Shown here: positions 33,092-45,113 of the stretch, in pieces | Layout of the letters: each line of letters starts with the position of its first letter | Numbering within the stretch: the stretch's first letter is position 1 | NCBI RefSeq assembly: GCF_001411555.2 | Contig: NC_049916.1 | Coordinates: forward strand, 28,600,558 to 28,664,557 | Length of the DNA stretch: 64,000 nucleotides | Reading direction: 5' to 3' | Origin: Juglans regia | Taxonomy: Eukaryota; Streptophyta; Magnoliopsida; Fagales; Juglandaceae | The notes under the pieces: generated by a model | The model's database searches: none | What the model was told of the DNA's origin: nothing | What the model saw: the letters and a program-made list of their open reading frames with translations, nothing else | Program-made: the position numbers and the translations under genes

Positions 33092-33194
33092 GGTTCGGAA
33101 CGGGTCATTTTGGAGCGATTTGGGGGGGTGGGGAGCAAATTGCTTGACCATTGGCTTACCAGTTATGCTATAATGTTGAGAGCTCGTGAAATTA

Positions 33195-33409
33195 GGCCTT
33201 GTTTAGATTGAGAGAGCCTTTCAACTCATCTCATCTCATATCTTCACATTATTATAACTTTTTCAAACTCACACACAAAACACAATAAACAATTAAGCTT
33301 TTTCAAATCACAAAATAAAAATAATATTAAAAAATAATATTCTAACAATATTTTATTCAATTTTCATTTCATCTTTTCTCATCTCAACTCACTATCTAAA
33401 TCTCTCCCA
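33195..33409. mobile_element. AT-rich MITE (CTCAACTCA-ended family), copy 2
   Basis: Same family as 26783-26963: TTGTTTAGATTGAGAG at the left, CTCAACTCACTATCTAAAT at the right, and the shared aataatattaaaaaataata core. Confidence 0.7.
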
Positions 33410-33680
33410 AAAATATTTGGGAAGTGAGATGAGTTAAGTATTTTTTTTCTTAATTAATGAAACTTACCTTACCTAAAATTAAAAGCTCCGAGAAGCTGAT
33501 AATTAAAAAACTAGGCATCCTTTCCAAATGAAACACAAATATAACTAGAACCAAAGATAGCTCTCTACAAAAGGAACTCAATAGAATACCGGGTAATTAT
33601 AAATATATGTTTCAAAAGAAAATAAAAAACCATTATGAAAATGGGACACGAAACAACGTATTTTTTTTTTTTTTAAAAAT
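33410..33680. other. No gene recognised
   Basis: AT-rich stretch ending in a T-run at 33660-33674. Confidence 0.5.
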
Positions 33681-34711
33681 GAGTAATTCTACTCCTAAGC
33701 CGGTTTAGTGTCCAACACTGCACACCAACTGAGCTGACAAACCCGATTTCTTAAAAACAGTCTAATCCCTCTCTGCTCTCCCCCTACCTTACCAAATCCT
33801 TTGTCTTCCCCCTCCCTTTGCGAATCCCTCTCCCCCCTCCCAAAACCACTCTCCCGTCGACTCTGCTCTCCCCCCTTCCTCTAATGAATCATTCTCCCAT
33901 ATTCCAAAACCGAATCATTTTTCCCGACGACAGCCCTCAAGACATACACCAAGAGATCTGAGAAACACTCCCTCCCTAACCTAGCTGAATCCCCTTGTCC
34001 CATCGACACCATCCTTTAAGAAAAGTCCTAACAGATCTGAGAATACCCACTCTCTTCTCTCGTCGACACCATCCCCTTCTCTCTAAACCCATCAACAACA
34101 TCGTTTTTGCTCCCTTTATTATTATTATTTTTTTGTCTCTAGTTTTCCTTTTATCCCCCACCTTCTATTATTATATAGTGGGGTGGCTTCTGGATTCATT
34201 GTAACTTACACTTCTTAGGTAGTGTTGACCAGAAATTTTTGGACGATATAAGTGCACCTCAATTTTGTTCCTTAACAATGAAAAATATTGAGCGTAGAAA
34301 TGTCTTCTTCTTATTATTCTTCTTCTTCTTTTTTCCTTTTTTTTTTTAACTTGGTAATAGCCAATTGTTGATTAATGCAAGCATTTGCTTCGTATATTAC
34401 TTAGTAGATGGAGTCCAAGGATTATAATATGTTGCCTAACATTTTTTCCTATTTATTCATTCAGATTCATTATGTAAAAGCTAGAGGATTGGCCAAATTT
34501 ATGTCATTTGGTGCGATCTGGACAAGCAAACTGAAATGGATTGAAAATGATTAATTCCGCTTCATTGTTCAGTTGGGTTTGGTAAGTAAATGGGGGAGGG
34601 GCGAATCCGAATGGAAGATTTGGAGAAGAAGGTGGAAAACGTGGAGAGTAGTCTTCAAAACGAATCGTCTTGAAAAAAAAAAAAAAAAAAGCCAGCTCAG
34701 CTGGTGTATGG

Positions 34712-34890
34712 TAGGGGTGTGCATCCAGACTGGATTTTTTTCCAGTCCGGTCCGGAACCCGGAAACCCGGGTGCATCCAGGCGGTTATCCGCCCGGTTTA
34801 CACCCGGGCGGTTAATAATATCCCGGATCCGGTTACGGATCCGGTAATGTAACCCGGTTATCCGTAACCGGGTCATTTAAATTGAAAATA
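34712..34890. repeat. Left TIR and subterminal repeat region of the hAT
   Basis: TIR at 34712-34726, then GC-rich repeats: CCGGTCCGG, CCCGGGTG, GGCGGTTATCCGCCCGG, CCCGGATCCGGTTACGG and its inverse CCGTAACCGGGTC, up to about 34875. Confidence 0.85.
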
Positions 34891-35229
34891 TCCGCCCTTT
34901 CTATTTGTCTTCTCGCATCGCAACGATTAGGGTTTGCATCCGCCTTCTCGTCTTCTCGAATCTGTAACCGGGTCATCTCGAATCTGCCTTCTCGTCTTGA
35001 CATCTTCTCGAATCCACCTTCTCTCTCGGTCTCTAAGTCCCTTCTGGCCTTCTCTCTCAAGTTTTTCCAATCCCCGAATCCGTTCTGGTCTTCTCTCTCA
35101 AGGCTCTGTTCTCTCTCAAGTCTTTCGACCTCACCGAAACACAGAAACAAAAACTTCGAAGTGCTTTGTGCATCTGGGTGAGACACGCGGAGGCTACCAT
35201 CCATATTCTCTCTCTCTCTAAGCTCTTAA

Positions 35230-37564
35230 GGTATTTTCCATTGCTCTGTACCTTATTAGTGGAATTTTTCCTTTTCTCTGTTTCTCGCATGGTATTTAGT
35301 TTTAATCACTTTATTATGTAATACTCTGTTTGTTTGGTTTATATTATTTTTCATTTGCTCTGTTTTCACATGGGATTTAGTTTTCTTGCCATTACAGTGG
35401 GTCTATGGCAATGCCTGATTTAGGTGAAGGTTTAGGATTAGCTAGTGAGGGTAGCAAACAATCCCATGTTTTTCTTACTAAAAAAAAAAAAAAAATTAAG
35501 CATTGGATTCCCAAAATGTGGATAATCGTCAAGTATTCAATAAAGCATAGTTAGTCTCTAAACCCATATGTTTATGTTTACATAAGAGAAAAATATGCAT
35601 CAATTAGTCTCTTCAAATAATATCTCTAAAACAAGTGTGCACTTCAAAAGGTTGACCGTTTCTGTATTGATAACATGTTATTTACTCTCCAATTAATTGA
35701 AATCAAGAAGTATAAAAATGGCAATACCACCCAATGAGTGGGTCAACAAACAAGATAAAAAAATAAATGCAAATGTCAATAGGATTTGGAAGAGATGAAA
35801 CAAGAAACAAATCTCCATTAAACTGTTTAGGACAAGCAAGTCAAAGCTACCATGGAGTGTTTTTCTCAGAGGTAAATTAGTGTTGGAAGACTTGGGATCA
35901 TCCCCTAATATGTGCACTGAAGCTGCATCAACCTTTCCATTTCCACAAAGATCAAGTTATTATCATTTTTCCCTAAACTGATTGATAATTATAAAAATAA
36001 ATACAATGGTTTGGAGTATTTTCTGAATATCATCGTTGGGAATCTTTTCTGAACTTGGTGCTCCATACTGATCTTCAACTGATCAGAACATCTTAAATAT
36101 GAATTTTCTTTTACCATTATTATGTCATTTCTGATACCTGATTTACACAATTGCAAAGAGGAATTGCAGTTTATAAGAGCTTGCCAATTGAATGGCGATT
36201 TTGTATGTTGACCTATTTATGTAAAGAATGGTGTTCAATAAGGTGGTGATCACAATTTGTCTTTGAAGAGCTTTCATCTAGGTGTTTTTCTTGTATACGT
36301 CCAGTGCATTTGGTTACTCCTATTGATATATATATATATATAATATTATTACTTAAAAAAACAAAAAGCTTTCATCTTAATTTTTGTCATGAATTCAGCC
36401 TTCCCAACTTAAATTTTAGGAATCTTCTTCAAGGTTTCATACATGTAGTTATGAGATGATAATTCTTGTGAGCTCATATTAATTAATTCCTTAATAGCTG
36501 GACTGCACTCATTACAAAATTATATATTTCTTTTAATTAAATAAATTTATTACTTCATGCATAGTACTAAACGTTTATATTTATTACCAATTTATAAAAC
36601 TAATTATTTATCTAATTACTGATCTACCACTATAATCACATCACAATACCATGGAAAGTAAATCTTAGTGATCTAAACGGAGCGTACTGATCTACCTACC
36701 TTGCTCACTTAATTTCTTAATTATCCTCATTAAAAATATCTCTGAAAAGATTTTGTTCTAATTTGTTGATCGATGTTTTTCCTGAGTTCAAATTTCGAAA
36801 ATTAAATTTCAACCTCCACTAAAATTAATAGAAATAGAGAAGAGTTATGGTTATAAAGAGAAAACTTACAATTAATTGATATAGAGAGAAAAGAAGGAAA
36901 AGATGGTTGCAAGGCCATGGAAGAAGTTACAGTGTATGAAATTAAGGCTGATGATCAGTAGCGACTACAAGAAAGTATGCCTTTTGGGGCCAAATTATAT
37001 ATATATATCCAACCAAACATATATACAATCCTCACACAGTATCCTTTTGAACCAAACATATATCCAACCAAACATATATACGATTTCTCTAGCTATTAAT
37101 TATAAAAATATTAATAAGATATATCATCATGTGTACATCTCTTTTTTGAAGTTATAATTCTCAAAAAAATCTTATCATATTAATTAATTATAGATATATA
37201 CGGCTCATGTGGTGTTGTGAAGTGTGTGCAGTCCATGACATGTAGCTATCATCATGTCATATACCGTAAAAATCTAATAGAAGCCCAGCTTAAATATACC
37301 AGACTAAGAACTTAGTGCCTAGAAGTACACGTACTGCAGAAATGGTATAAATTTATCTGTTAGTATTACCAAAAGATTGGTGTGGCTTATAGGATGGAAT
37401 GTGCTTATAATTTATCCTAGGACCTATGCTATATGTGAATCTGGTTTGTTTGTTTTGTTACCTAAGAATGATCTAATTGGCCAAGCTTGTTTGATATTTG
37501 CTGTAATTGTTGGTTCTTATTATATTTGCTGAAGTATATACATTATTTTTTATGTTTAAAATAG
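35230..37564 (+). other. Probable 5' UTR intron of the hAT transposase gene
   Basis: A CT-rich leader (about 34930-35230) ends AAG/GTATTTTCC, and the transposase ATG at 37565 follows directly after an AAAATAG acceptor. The 2.3 kb between holds no open frame of note; a 14-A run is at 35481-35494. Short exon-like pieces near 35400 and 36903-36978 (the latter followed by GTATGC) are not identified and could be further captured scraps. Confidence 0.5.
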
Positions 37565-39658
37565 ATGGAAGGTAATTTTAGTGGTAGTGTTGGTGGATCA
37601 GCGCCTATTTCATTGGACATAGAGGAAAACACTAATCCTTTAGTGCCTTCCTCTGTGAATACCCAAAATCCCACACCATCTCTCCCCCCAAAGTCAAAAA
37701 GAGCCAAGAAGGCTACGAACCAATCTCTTGTATGGGATCATTTTACAAAGGTTGAACCTATTGATCCCATTGCACCCAAAGCTCAATGCAATTATTGCTT
37801 TAAGATTTATGGATGTCATTATAAAAATGGTACTTCATCGATGTCACATCATCTAAGATATTCTTGTCCGAACTCGCCCATTAGAGAGAATAAAAATATT
37901 GGGAAGGATAAATCACCATCACACACTGGAGTTAGGATGGATGGTAAAAGATCTAGTCCTCAAGTGTTAGGACAATATGATCGTGAAAAATTAAAGGCGA
38001 TGATTTCTAATTTGTTTATCCAGTGTAAATTGCCATTCAAGGTTATAGAGCATCCGGCATTTGTTAAATTTTTGGGTTATTTAGAGCCTAGACACACATT
38101 GCCATCCCGAACCACCTTCCAAAAAGAGTGTATTGGTTTATACAAGGAGGAGAAGCAAAAGTTGAAGGCATTGTTGAGTAGTCAAAGAGTGAGTTTGACC
38201 ACCGATATATGGACATCGGTGCAAAACAAGAATTACATTTGTGTTACATGCCATTATATTGATCAAAGTTGGGTATTACACAAGAAAATTATAATGTTTT
38301 TCAAGATTCCTAATCATAAGGGTGAGACCATTGCTTGGATGTTAGAGTCTTATTTGGCGGATTGGGAGATTAACCGCCTTTGTACGATCACCATGGATAA
38401 TGCCTCCTCCAATGATGTTGCTATTGATCATGTGAGGAGGAACATAAGAGATAATGAGTTCACAATTTTGGGAGGCGAGTTCATACATGTGCGATGTGCT
38501 GCACATATTTTAAACCTCATTGTATGTGATGGTTTAAAAATTATTCATGATGCTGTAAATAAGATTAGAGAAGCAATTAGATTTGTGAGGTCCTCACCGG
38601 CAAGGCTTGATATGTTTAAAACGTGTGCAAACGAGCTGAATATTATGTGTGAAAAAATGGTGTGTCTAGATGTTCCTACTAGATGGAACTCAACATACCT
38701 AATGCTTAGTATTACTGAAAAATACGAAAGAGCTTCCGTACTAATGGGAGTGAAGGAGTCAACTTTTGGCACCTCCGTTTGAAGATTGGAAAATAGCTCG
38801 TATTTTTATTAAGTTTCTAAAAATTTTTTATGATGCCACTTTGAAAATCTCTGGCTCATTGTATGTGACATCTAATATGTTATTTCAACAAATTTGTTCA
38901 ATTGAGAACACTTTGAACAACATGGGTCAAAGTGAGGATGATATGTTGATGAAGATGGCTTCTATTATGAAACTTAAGTTTGATAAATATTGGGGGAAAA
39001 CAGATAGGATGAACATGATTGTTTATGTAGCTTTTGTCCTTGACCCTCGATATAAGATTACAGTCTTGTCATATTGGTTAAAAAGATGCAAAGGGGATGA
39101 ATGCGGAGATAGAATTGAGGCCAAAGTAAGATTGCTCATAAATCATTTGATTGAGCAATACACAAGTTTTATGGGCTAGGTAGTGGAAGATTAAATATGG
39201 CCCATAGAAGTTCCTCAAGTATTATTGGTGATGACCTGGACTCTGAAGATTTTGATACAGCTCTAGAGCAATATCTTGAGAAGCAAAACAGTTCAGTACT
39301 TAGCTCGGACATGGATAGGTATTTGTCTGATGTGATTGAACCAAAAATACCCGAGTTTAATATTTTGGATTGGTGGAAGAAGAGCTCATTTAGATATCTC
39401 ATCCTTGAGGAGATCGCACGTGATGTATTGGGCATCCCTATTTCCACCGTCGCATCCGAGTCCGCATTCAGCACTGGTGGACGTGTAATAGATCCATACC
39501 GAAGCTCATTAGCTCCGGAGACTGTCCAAGCACTAATTTGCACGCAAAATTGGTTGACTTGTGAACCACTTAGTTCTTGGGAGGTCGATGAGCATGTAGA
39601 ACGCGTTGACATCAAAGGTAAACACTTTGATTTGTTAAGTTTGAGTTTTTATTATTAA
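37565..39658 (+). pseudogene. hAT transposase, BED zinc finger type, two frameshifts
   Basis: First frame 37565-38782: BED zinc finger at about residues 55-102 (SLVWDHFTKV, CNYC, SHHLRYSC), RNase H-like core with TTDIWTS and TITMDNASSND catalytic Asp blocks, HVRCAAHILNLIV and DVPTRWNSTYLML. A shift near 38765 moves to the second frame (38766-39179: PPFEDWKIARIF, YVTSNMLFQQICSI, VLDPRYKI). A second shift at about 39170 leads to 39197-39658, the hAT C-terminal dimerisation domain (LDWWKKSSFRYLILEEIARD, STVASESAFSTGGRVI, PYRSSLAPETVQALICTQNW). It would mobilise elements with these TIRs; as written it is split in three. Otherwise the protein is well kept, so a sequencing error at either site would matter. 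Confidence 0.85.
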
Positions 39659-40075
39659 TTTATCCATTTAACTTAACCTTTACATTTTTTTCTGCTTAAG
39701 GTAATCATCTTCCTTCAACTTCAGCATATGGACTCCCACCCTATGTATTGAAAACTCTCCTTATGCAGTAAGTTATCGGAACCATGCCATTTTTAATTTA
39801 AATAGATCATGAGTTTCTTAGTTCTTTGTATTTAAATAGGTCAACCTTTGTTGATTTTAGGTGTTGCATAACCCACTATGATTATGTACACATTCTTGTT
39901 TAATTTTGCTAAAGAGAGACCGGATTTGGGTCAAAATCTGTTTTCTGGCATGGACTGGATGGTGAGAAATCTGTTTCCACATCACTCACCTGTTAGTTCT
40001 CCTTCATCATTTTTTAGTTGTCACATTTATTCTTGTTGGGTAAAGGAAGTTTCCAATATATTTCACTTGATGCAG

Positions 40076-41323
40076 GAAGGTTTATGCTTTAGACATTTCT
40101 GGTGAAATACCCAAGGAAGTTTTTCTGCTAAAGGAGCTGATGGACTTGTGAGGGATCTATTCTTAAGATTTAAGAACTCCTTGTTGCTTTGATATTGATT
40201 GATATTTGAAATCTTGCCTAATGATGCAGGAATTTGGGTCAGAATGTTCTGAGTGGACCCATACCTGATGAAATTGCACAGTTGCAAAATATGCAATACC
40301 TGTAAGGCTGTAACTTCTAAACTAACTTCTTTTTGTCTTTCTGCTAGTTTGAATGGATAGAATCAAACTCACTGCCGTTTTTCATTTTCATATATACGTT
40401 TGAGGTGTATTCATATTTGTTTTCTTTATGATGAGTGATTGAACAGTAGCCTAGGCATAAACAACCTGACTGGTCGAGTGCCTCCAGAGCTTGGTAATTT
40501 AACCAAGTTGGTTTCTCTGTAAGCAAACATGTGCATTTTTTCAACGCTATTTTCTGTGTTTGTTAAGCTTCTTCTGTACTCATCTAGTAATTTCCAAAAA
40601 TTGTATCATATTACAGAAGTTTTAGCTCAAACAACTTCTTTGGACCGTTACCAATTGAGCTTGGAAAATTGACCTCCTTGCAGCAGCTGTAAGTTTTTCC
40701 CATTTTTGCCAACCTTGAAGTAGCATCTTTCTCTTTGTTGAGCAATCTCATTTTTTACCTGTACTTCTTTCAGGTATATTGATAGCAGTGGAGTGAGTGG
40801 ACCAATACCACAAGAACTTGCAAACTTAAAATCCCTACAAATTCTGTACTTAATTTCTCTTCTCTATGTACTTGAACATGGTGCTTTTTGAAATATCAGA
40901 GTATTATAATATTTGATATATATTATGTTGACTGGTACTGCACTTTCTCTTTCATAGGCGACTTCAAGGTTCCTTGCTTGTCTTGTGATTTATCTTTATC
41001 GATACTGCTTGGTAATACTAACAGATATTATATATATGCAGTACGTGTCCAATCCCAAGTAGTTTTGGTGCTCTAACTAAGCTAGAGAATCTATAAGGCC
41101 TCTCCTAAATATGAACTTGCATGTTTTGATGCGTCATGTGGACTTTAATAGTTGCTATAAGATCTATATCCCTTTGCACTTCTAATGTACTATTCATGAT
41201 TATGCTTTTTCCCTGACTCATTTGGGATTTCTGTTTTCCTTATGTTCTTAGGAGAATCGGTGATCTTAGCAAGGAAGACTCAAATCTTGATTTCTTGGAA
41301 AAACAAACGAGTTTGTCCATACT
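40076..41323 (+). pseudogene. Captured LRR receptor-like kinase exons inside the hAT
   Basis: Six exons of exactly 72 bp with GT/AG borders: 40076-40147 (VYALDISGEIPKEVFLLKEL), 40230-40301 (LGQNVLSGPIPDEIAQLQNM), 40447-40518 (LGINNLTGRVPPELGNLTKL), 40617-40688 (FSSNNFFGPLPIELGKLTSL), 40774-40845 (YIDSSGVSGPIPQELANLKS) and 41252-41323 (RIGDLSKEDSNLDFLEKQTS). Between the last two are two damaged exons: a scrap at about 40960 (LQGS, then stop) and 41042-41095 (CPIPSSFGALTKLENL). One LRR per exon and this sequence fit the LRR-VIII-2 group (At1g56140-like). The signal peptide, malectin and kinase domains are absent. Same direction as the transposase. Confidence 0.85.
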
Positions 41324-41461
41324 GTAAGATGTTCTATGTTCTATATCGATCTTAGAAAAAGAAACTTAACATGAATCTTTAATGTACATACTAAATAAAC
41401 TTTCTCAAACGTGTTTCATAGATCTTTGCATTCTATTAACAAGTATTGGATATTGAATTAG

Positions 41462-41614
41462 GTACATTCTCATTGTCTTGGAGGGCAGCCCACTAGAATG
41501 GCCTTGCCCCTTGAAATGGCAGAGGAACCTGTTTATGTGAATGCCAAGCAATATCAGTTTTACTTCCAAAATAGCACTGGATTAATACAAGATGTGAAGA
41601 CTAATAAATTTTGA
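41462..41614 (+). pseudogene. Captured NF-YA exon fragment inside the hAT
   Basis: After an ATTAG acceptor, the frame through the ATG at 41498 reads TRMALPLEMAEEPVYVNAKQ followed by Y, which is the highly conserved start of the NF-YA (HAP2) subunit-interaction block. After KQY the match ends abruptly: NF-YA continues with the His-Gly-Ile-Leu-Arg-Arg-Arg run, here it is QFYFQNSTG and a TGA at 41612-41614. So about 20-25 residues of an NF-YA exon were captured, with the DNA-binding part left out. It comes from a different gene than the LRR exons beside it. Confidence 0.8.
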
Positions 41615-41839
41615 TCTTTGTAAATTTATTTCTTTTGTTCTTTGTAAATTTATGTTTTAGTTTAATTAGTTGTGATGTATTATTATTTTTTTTGTTTTTT
41701 GTAAATTTACGTCTTCCATTGTAATGTAACAACAATATTTTTATTTATTTTACATTTTTATTATCAGAATTTAAAAAAAAAAAAAAAAACTAAGTGCTAT
41801 AAAAACATTTTTTTAAGTTTTAAAGTCTCTAAATAAAAA

Positions 41840-42040
41840 AAAATTAAAACCGGATTAACCCGGATTTAATCCGGTTACAATCCGGATATCCGGATTGAAT
41901 CCGGTTATCCGCCCGGATTAAATCCGATAACCGGATTAAATCCGGATTAATCCGGGCGGATAACCACCCGGATTTTAGCATCCGGATCCGGATCCGGTTA
42001 TGGCCGGATATCCGGATCCGGATCCGGATGAACACCCCTA
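41840..42040. repeat. Right subterminal repeats and TIR of the hAT
   Basis: About 200 bp made almost wholly of CCGGATT, CCGGATCCGG and CCGGTTATCC words in both directions, ending GGATGAACACCCCTA. Denser than the left side and preceded by poly-A tracts (41772-41789). Confidence 0.9.
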
Positions 42041-42085
42041 GTATATGGTGTTGGAGACTTAAGTGGCCTAAGAGTAGAATTATTC

Positions 42086-44326
42086 AAAAAAATATGTCAA
42101 CTCATCAAAATTCATTAAAGAGAGCTACGGGCAGAACCCAGGTATGCTCTTCCTCTTGATAGGGCTCCCATGCATGGGGAGCCATGGCAAGCAAAACCAT
42201 AATTCTAATCCAAGAATTTTATGGTAGTAGCAGACGGAACCAACCAAAGAAAGACAAAAGTACGGAAAGAAAAAAACATTAATTCAGCCATCAAATGTAT
42301 GGATAGTGAATAGAATATAAAGAGAGTTATTTATAATTCCACATAGTAGCTTCTAGCGAAGCTACCATATTCCTACTTAGAAACAAAATAAACATTGCAC
42401 GCTTTAAGCTTAATGTTTGAAATGTTTTTTATTTAAGACCAAATTAAAAGAGGAATTCTGAAATACAAGGCCCAAGCTTCCTTCCTTTCACCAATAGCTC
42501 ATCTGCAAGATCAACTATTTGTCAAATAATCAATTAGCAGAGACCATAACTGTTTTTGAAATGTGATAAAGCAAAGTAAGAGCAGTGTGAACATCTTCAG
42601 TTTGAAAGTAAAAGCTCTTCCAGGTTCCAATCAGAACATCCTCACATCATAAAACGTACACGGGTAAAGTTTAGCTGGCAAAATTAAAGATGTAGGGAAA
42701 AAAAATGAGAACTGCTCTCCTTAAAATGCTAATGCTTAGGGCAGCGGGTAGCTGCCCCCCGCCCCACCCTTACCCCTAACCCCATGCCACTCATTCCCAG
42801 TGAACGGGCAGAAGGATTTTTCCCTTTCCATCTGTAAGCCCACCAAAAGGCATCATCAAACGACAGAAATACAAGGGGAAAAAAAGGAACTCCAACAGAT
42901 CAAAAACAACTCTCTAAATGTAAATTATCAACTCTCTTCCTCAAGCAAGTGACACAGAAGAAAAAAAGGAGGAGGAGGATGCGAGGAGGGGAAGGGAGGG
43001 GGAGGAGGATTGGGCGGATTTTCTTCCCATTACCCTTGCTGGCGGGGGGGGATTGGATGGACGGGGGGGCGAGATTGTGGGAGCCAGCACCCAGCCCTAC
43101 TAATGCTTGCTTGTATAGGGCACTTGATAGACTCGACTTTTGCAAACAATGATCACAGCAAGAAATAATAAATCCACTCTATTTTGTTTTCCTCTTTTCA
43201 AAAAATAATAATTCCTTTCATGCATTAGTAAGGGTTGATCAAAGTAAAAGGCATACAAGATAGGTAAACAGATAAACTATTTTATAGCTAAATGTGAATC
43301 TTACCCAGAGTAAAATTCATTTATATAGGGAAAAAATTATGAGAAAATGCCAACTCATAAGAATGCATTCGGTAGATGATAATGATGAAAGAGCCACAAA
43401 TAAAATAAATAATATCCAACATTCTTGCTGGTATAGATGTTCACACAACCTAATATCTCATTTATTCGTTACAAAATCACCGTATGATATCCAGACCAGA
43501 AACTTTCTTTTTCTTTTTTTTTTTTATGTCGGTGAACCTCTGCAAGGCAAGGCCCTTCAGACCCACCCCTGCATAGTAAACCCCGGTCCATGCACCGCAA
43601 ATCCCTACCGTACTTATATAAAACCATGACAAGGACTGTTCAATTCTTTTGTCAGTTGAATTCACTCAGCCAAAGACCACTCGGTTTTTCGTTTCAAGAT
43701 TCAATAGCCCAAACCTAACTTACACGAACTCTTCCCTAAGTATATCAAATTGCAATTAATATTTCCGTGTGCTTCAATCCCATCCTAATACCATTTAAAA
43801 CTTTGAACTTAGGTCCAAAAGTTGGTAATTGAGAATAGAACTTCATTTAAGGCTCTATTGCTGCCACAGAACTGGCGCAAAATAGCCGATGTCTATCCCC
43901 ATGATCAAAACTCTCATCCCCCCTTCAATTAACAAAAGACTAAAGAGCGCTATCTAACACCTTTCGAAGAAAATTTATTTCACAACATTCCACATGAAGA
44001 AATAGATTTTCTTTTGATGGGTAAAAAAAAAAAAGTAGATGCCCTCTCACCAATTCCTAATTACCCAAAAAAAGGCACTCAGTTGGTCTTATCCCCCACA
44101 GGTAGAGCTAGAGCTCGTTGGATCCCATTAAAAGCATCGATTTGATTACACTTAATAGGGAACGATTGGATCAACTAGGGTTCAATAGTAGATCAAAGAC
44201 ACCCTTTTGGCCAAAACCTAACATAGGACGAGTAACCCATTTCACCGAAAAGCGCGTCGGCGTAAAAAATAAGTACGATCGAATCGAAAACCAAAGGAAA
44301 CCGTAAAACTGGCCAGAGAAAGACCT
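42086..44326. other. Gene-poor stretch, 3' side of the complex I gene
   Basis: No coding region recognised. It contains a purine-rich (GGA)n-like tract at about 42950-43015 and G-runs up to 43065. The part just left of 44327 is presumably 3' UTR of the minus-strand gene. I see no transposon ends here. Confidence 0.5.
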
Positions 44327-44557
44327 TCAGTGTGAAGCAGAGGAAGTTGATGGAGCAGAGTGGTTGTGGTGAGAAGAGGAAGGCGAGTGGAGCCTGTCGT
44401 ACACTTGTTCGCCGACGAGGTAGATGCCAAAGGCAACGAGGGCGATGCCGAGGCCAGGAGTGGCGTGGCGGAGCTGATTCGTCAGCATCGGGTGCTTTCT
44501 CCACTCGTCCCTTCTCCTGAAGAACTCTCCCGTGGGCCCCAGGGCCTTATTCGCCAT
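44327..44557 (-). CDS. Complex I B12/NDUFB3-like subunit
   Basis: 76 residues, single exon. The open frame reaches back to a GTG, but the first ATG is at 44557 and begins MANKALGPTGEFFRRRDEWR, followed by KHPMLTNQLRHATPGLGIAL, a single membrane segment (about residues 28-47, LGIALVAFGIYLVGEQVYD) and a Ser/His-rich tail ending SSASH. This matches the plant NADH dehydrogenase 1 beta subcomplex subunit 3 (At1g14450-like), an accessory subunit of mitochondrial complex I in the inner membrane. Length and motifs look complete, and no stops interrupt it. A plus-strand L1 begins about 130 bp upstream of the ATG (near 44685), so the promoter may have been displaced or replaced. Overlapping plus-strand frames are shadows. 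Confidence 0.88.
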   Translation of the reverse strand: MANKALGPTGEFFRRRDEWRKHPMLTNQLRHATPGLGIALVAFGIYLVGEQVYDRLHSPSSSHHNHSAPSTSSASH

Positions 44558-45113
44558 TTCTTCTCTGTTCTGCTGCACTGTTTTCTTTGGGTGCTTCTTT
44601 CTCCTTCAATGGGAATGAATGAGAACTAGAAGTATTTGGGGGTGCTGGTCCGGTCCCTGTTGGACCCTTCCACGTAAGTCCACGTTTTATTTTTGGTGAT
44701 GACAGTGCATCTTTTGCAAAGCAGATCTGCGTACTAATCCTGAGTCACAAAATTTGCTAAAGAGGTATTAATTGACATTTGGACAGAAATTGAATATGGA
44801 AAAGACTAGCATGGTGTTAAGTAGAAATGTGAGTGATGATGTAAAATATTTGAGCTTGCCTCCAATGATAGGAAGGAAAAAGTTCACTGCTTTATCTAAA
44901 ATAAAGTCAAGAGTATGGAAGAAACTACAATGTTAGAAGGAAAAATAGCTTTCCAAGGAGGAAAGTAATATTGCTCTTGCTATATCTACATATGTCATGA
45001 GTTGCTTTAAACTACTTAATAGTCTTTTCAAAGATCTTGAAAATTTGATGGCCCAATTCTCGTGGGGGAAAACCAAGAAGAACAAAAAGATCCATTAGAT
45101 TAATTGGAAGAAA

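Larger units (their letters stand above)
34704..42048 (+). mobile_element. hAT transposon carrying captured gene fragments (7.3 kb)
   Basis: The body is 34712-42040. Terminal inverted repeats TAGGGGTGTGCATCC at the left and GGATGAACACCCCTA at the right (14 of 15 match). The flanks GTGTATGG (34704-34711) and GTATATGG (42041-42048) are an 8-bp target duplication with one change. Both ends carry dense CCGGATCCGG and CCGGTTATCC-type subterminal repeats, the usual transposase binding regions of hAT elements. Inside, in one direction: a 5' UTR with a 2.3-kb intron, a BED/hAT transposase (37565-39658), seven or more exons of an LRR receptor kinase (40076-41323), and a piece of an NF-YA exon (41462-41614). 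Ac/Tip100-like RICESLEEPER type. Confidence 0.9.
33681..42085. mobile_element. Inverted-repeat element split by a nested hAT
   Basis: The left terminus (33681-33738, gagtaattctactcctaagc ...) is the inverted complement of a 58-base right terminus made of 34691-34711 plus 42049-42085, i.e. of the flanks of the hAT once the hAT and one TSD copy are removed. The two termini then align without gaps, about three quarters identical by eye. The body (33739-34690) is pyrimidine-rich at the left and ends in a 17-A run. Size without the hAT is about 1.07 kb. No ORF. Outer flanks TAAAAAT and AAAAAAATA are too simple to prove a TSD. Class unknown (MULE-like or foldback). Confidence 0.7.

Noticed and set aside
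34873..35221. Plus- and minus-strand frames in the CT-rich hAT leader
   Set aside because: Low-complexity CT/GA composition; fits a 5' UTR better than coding sequence.
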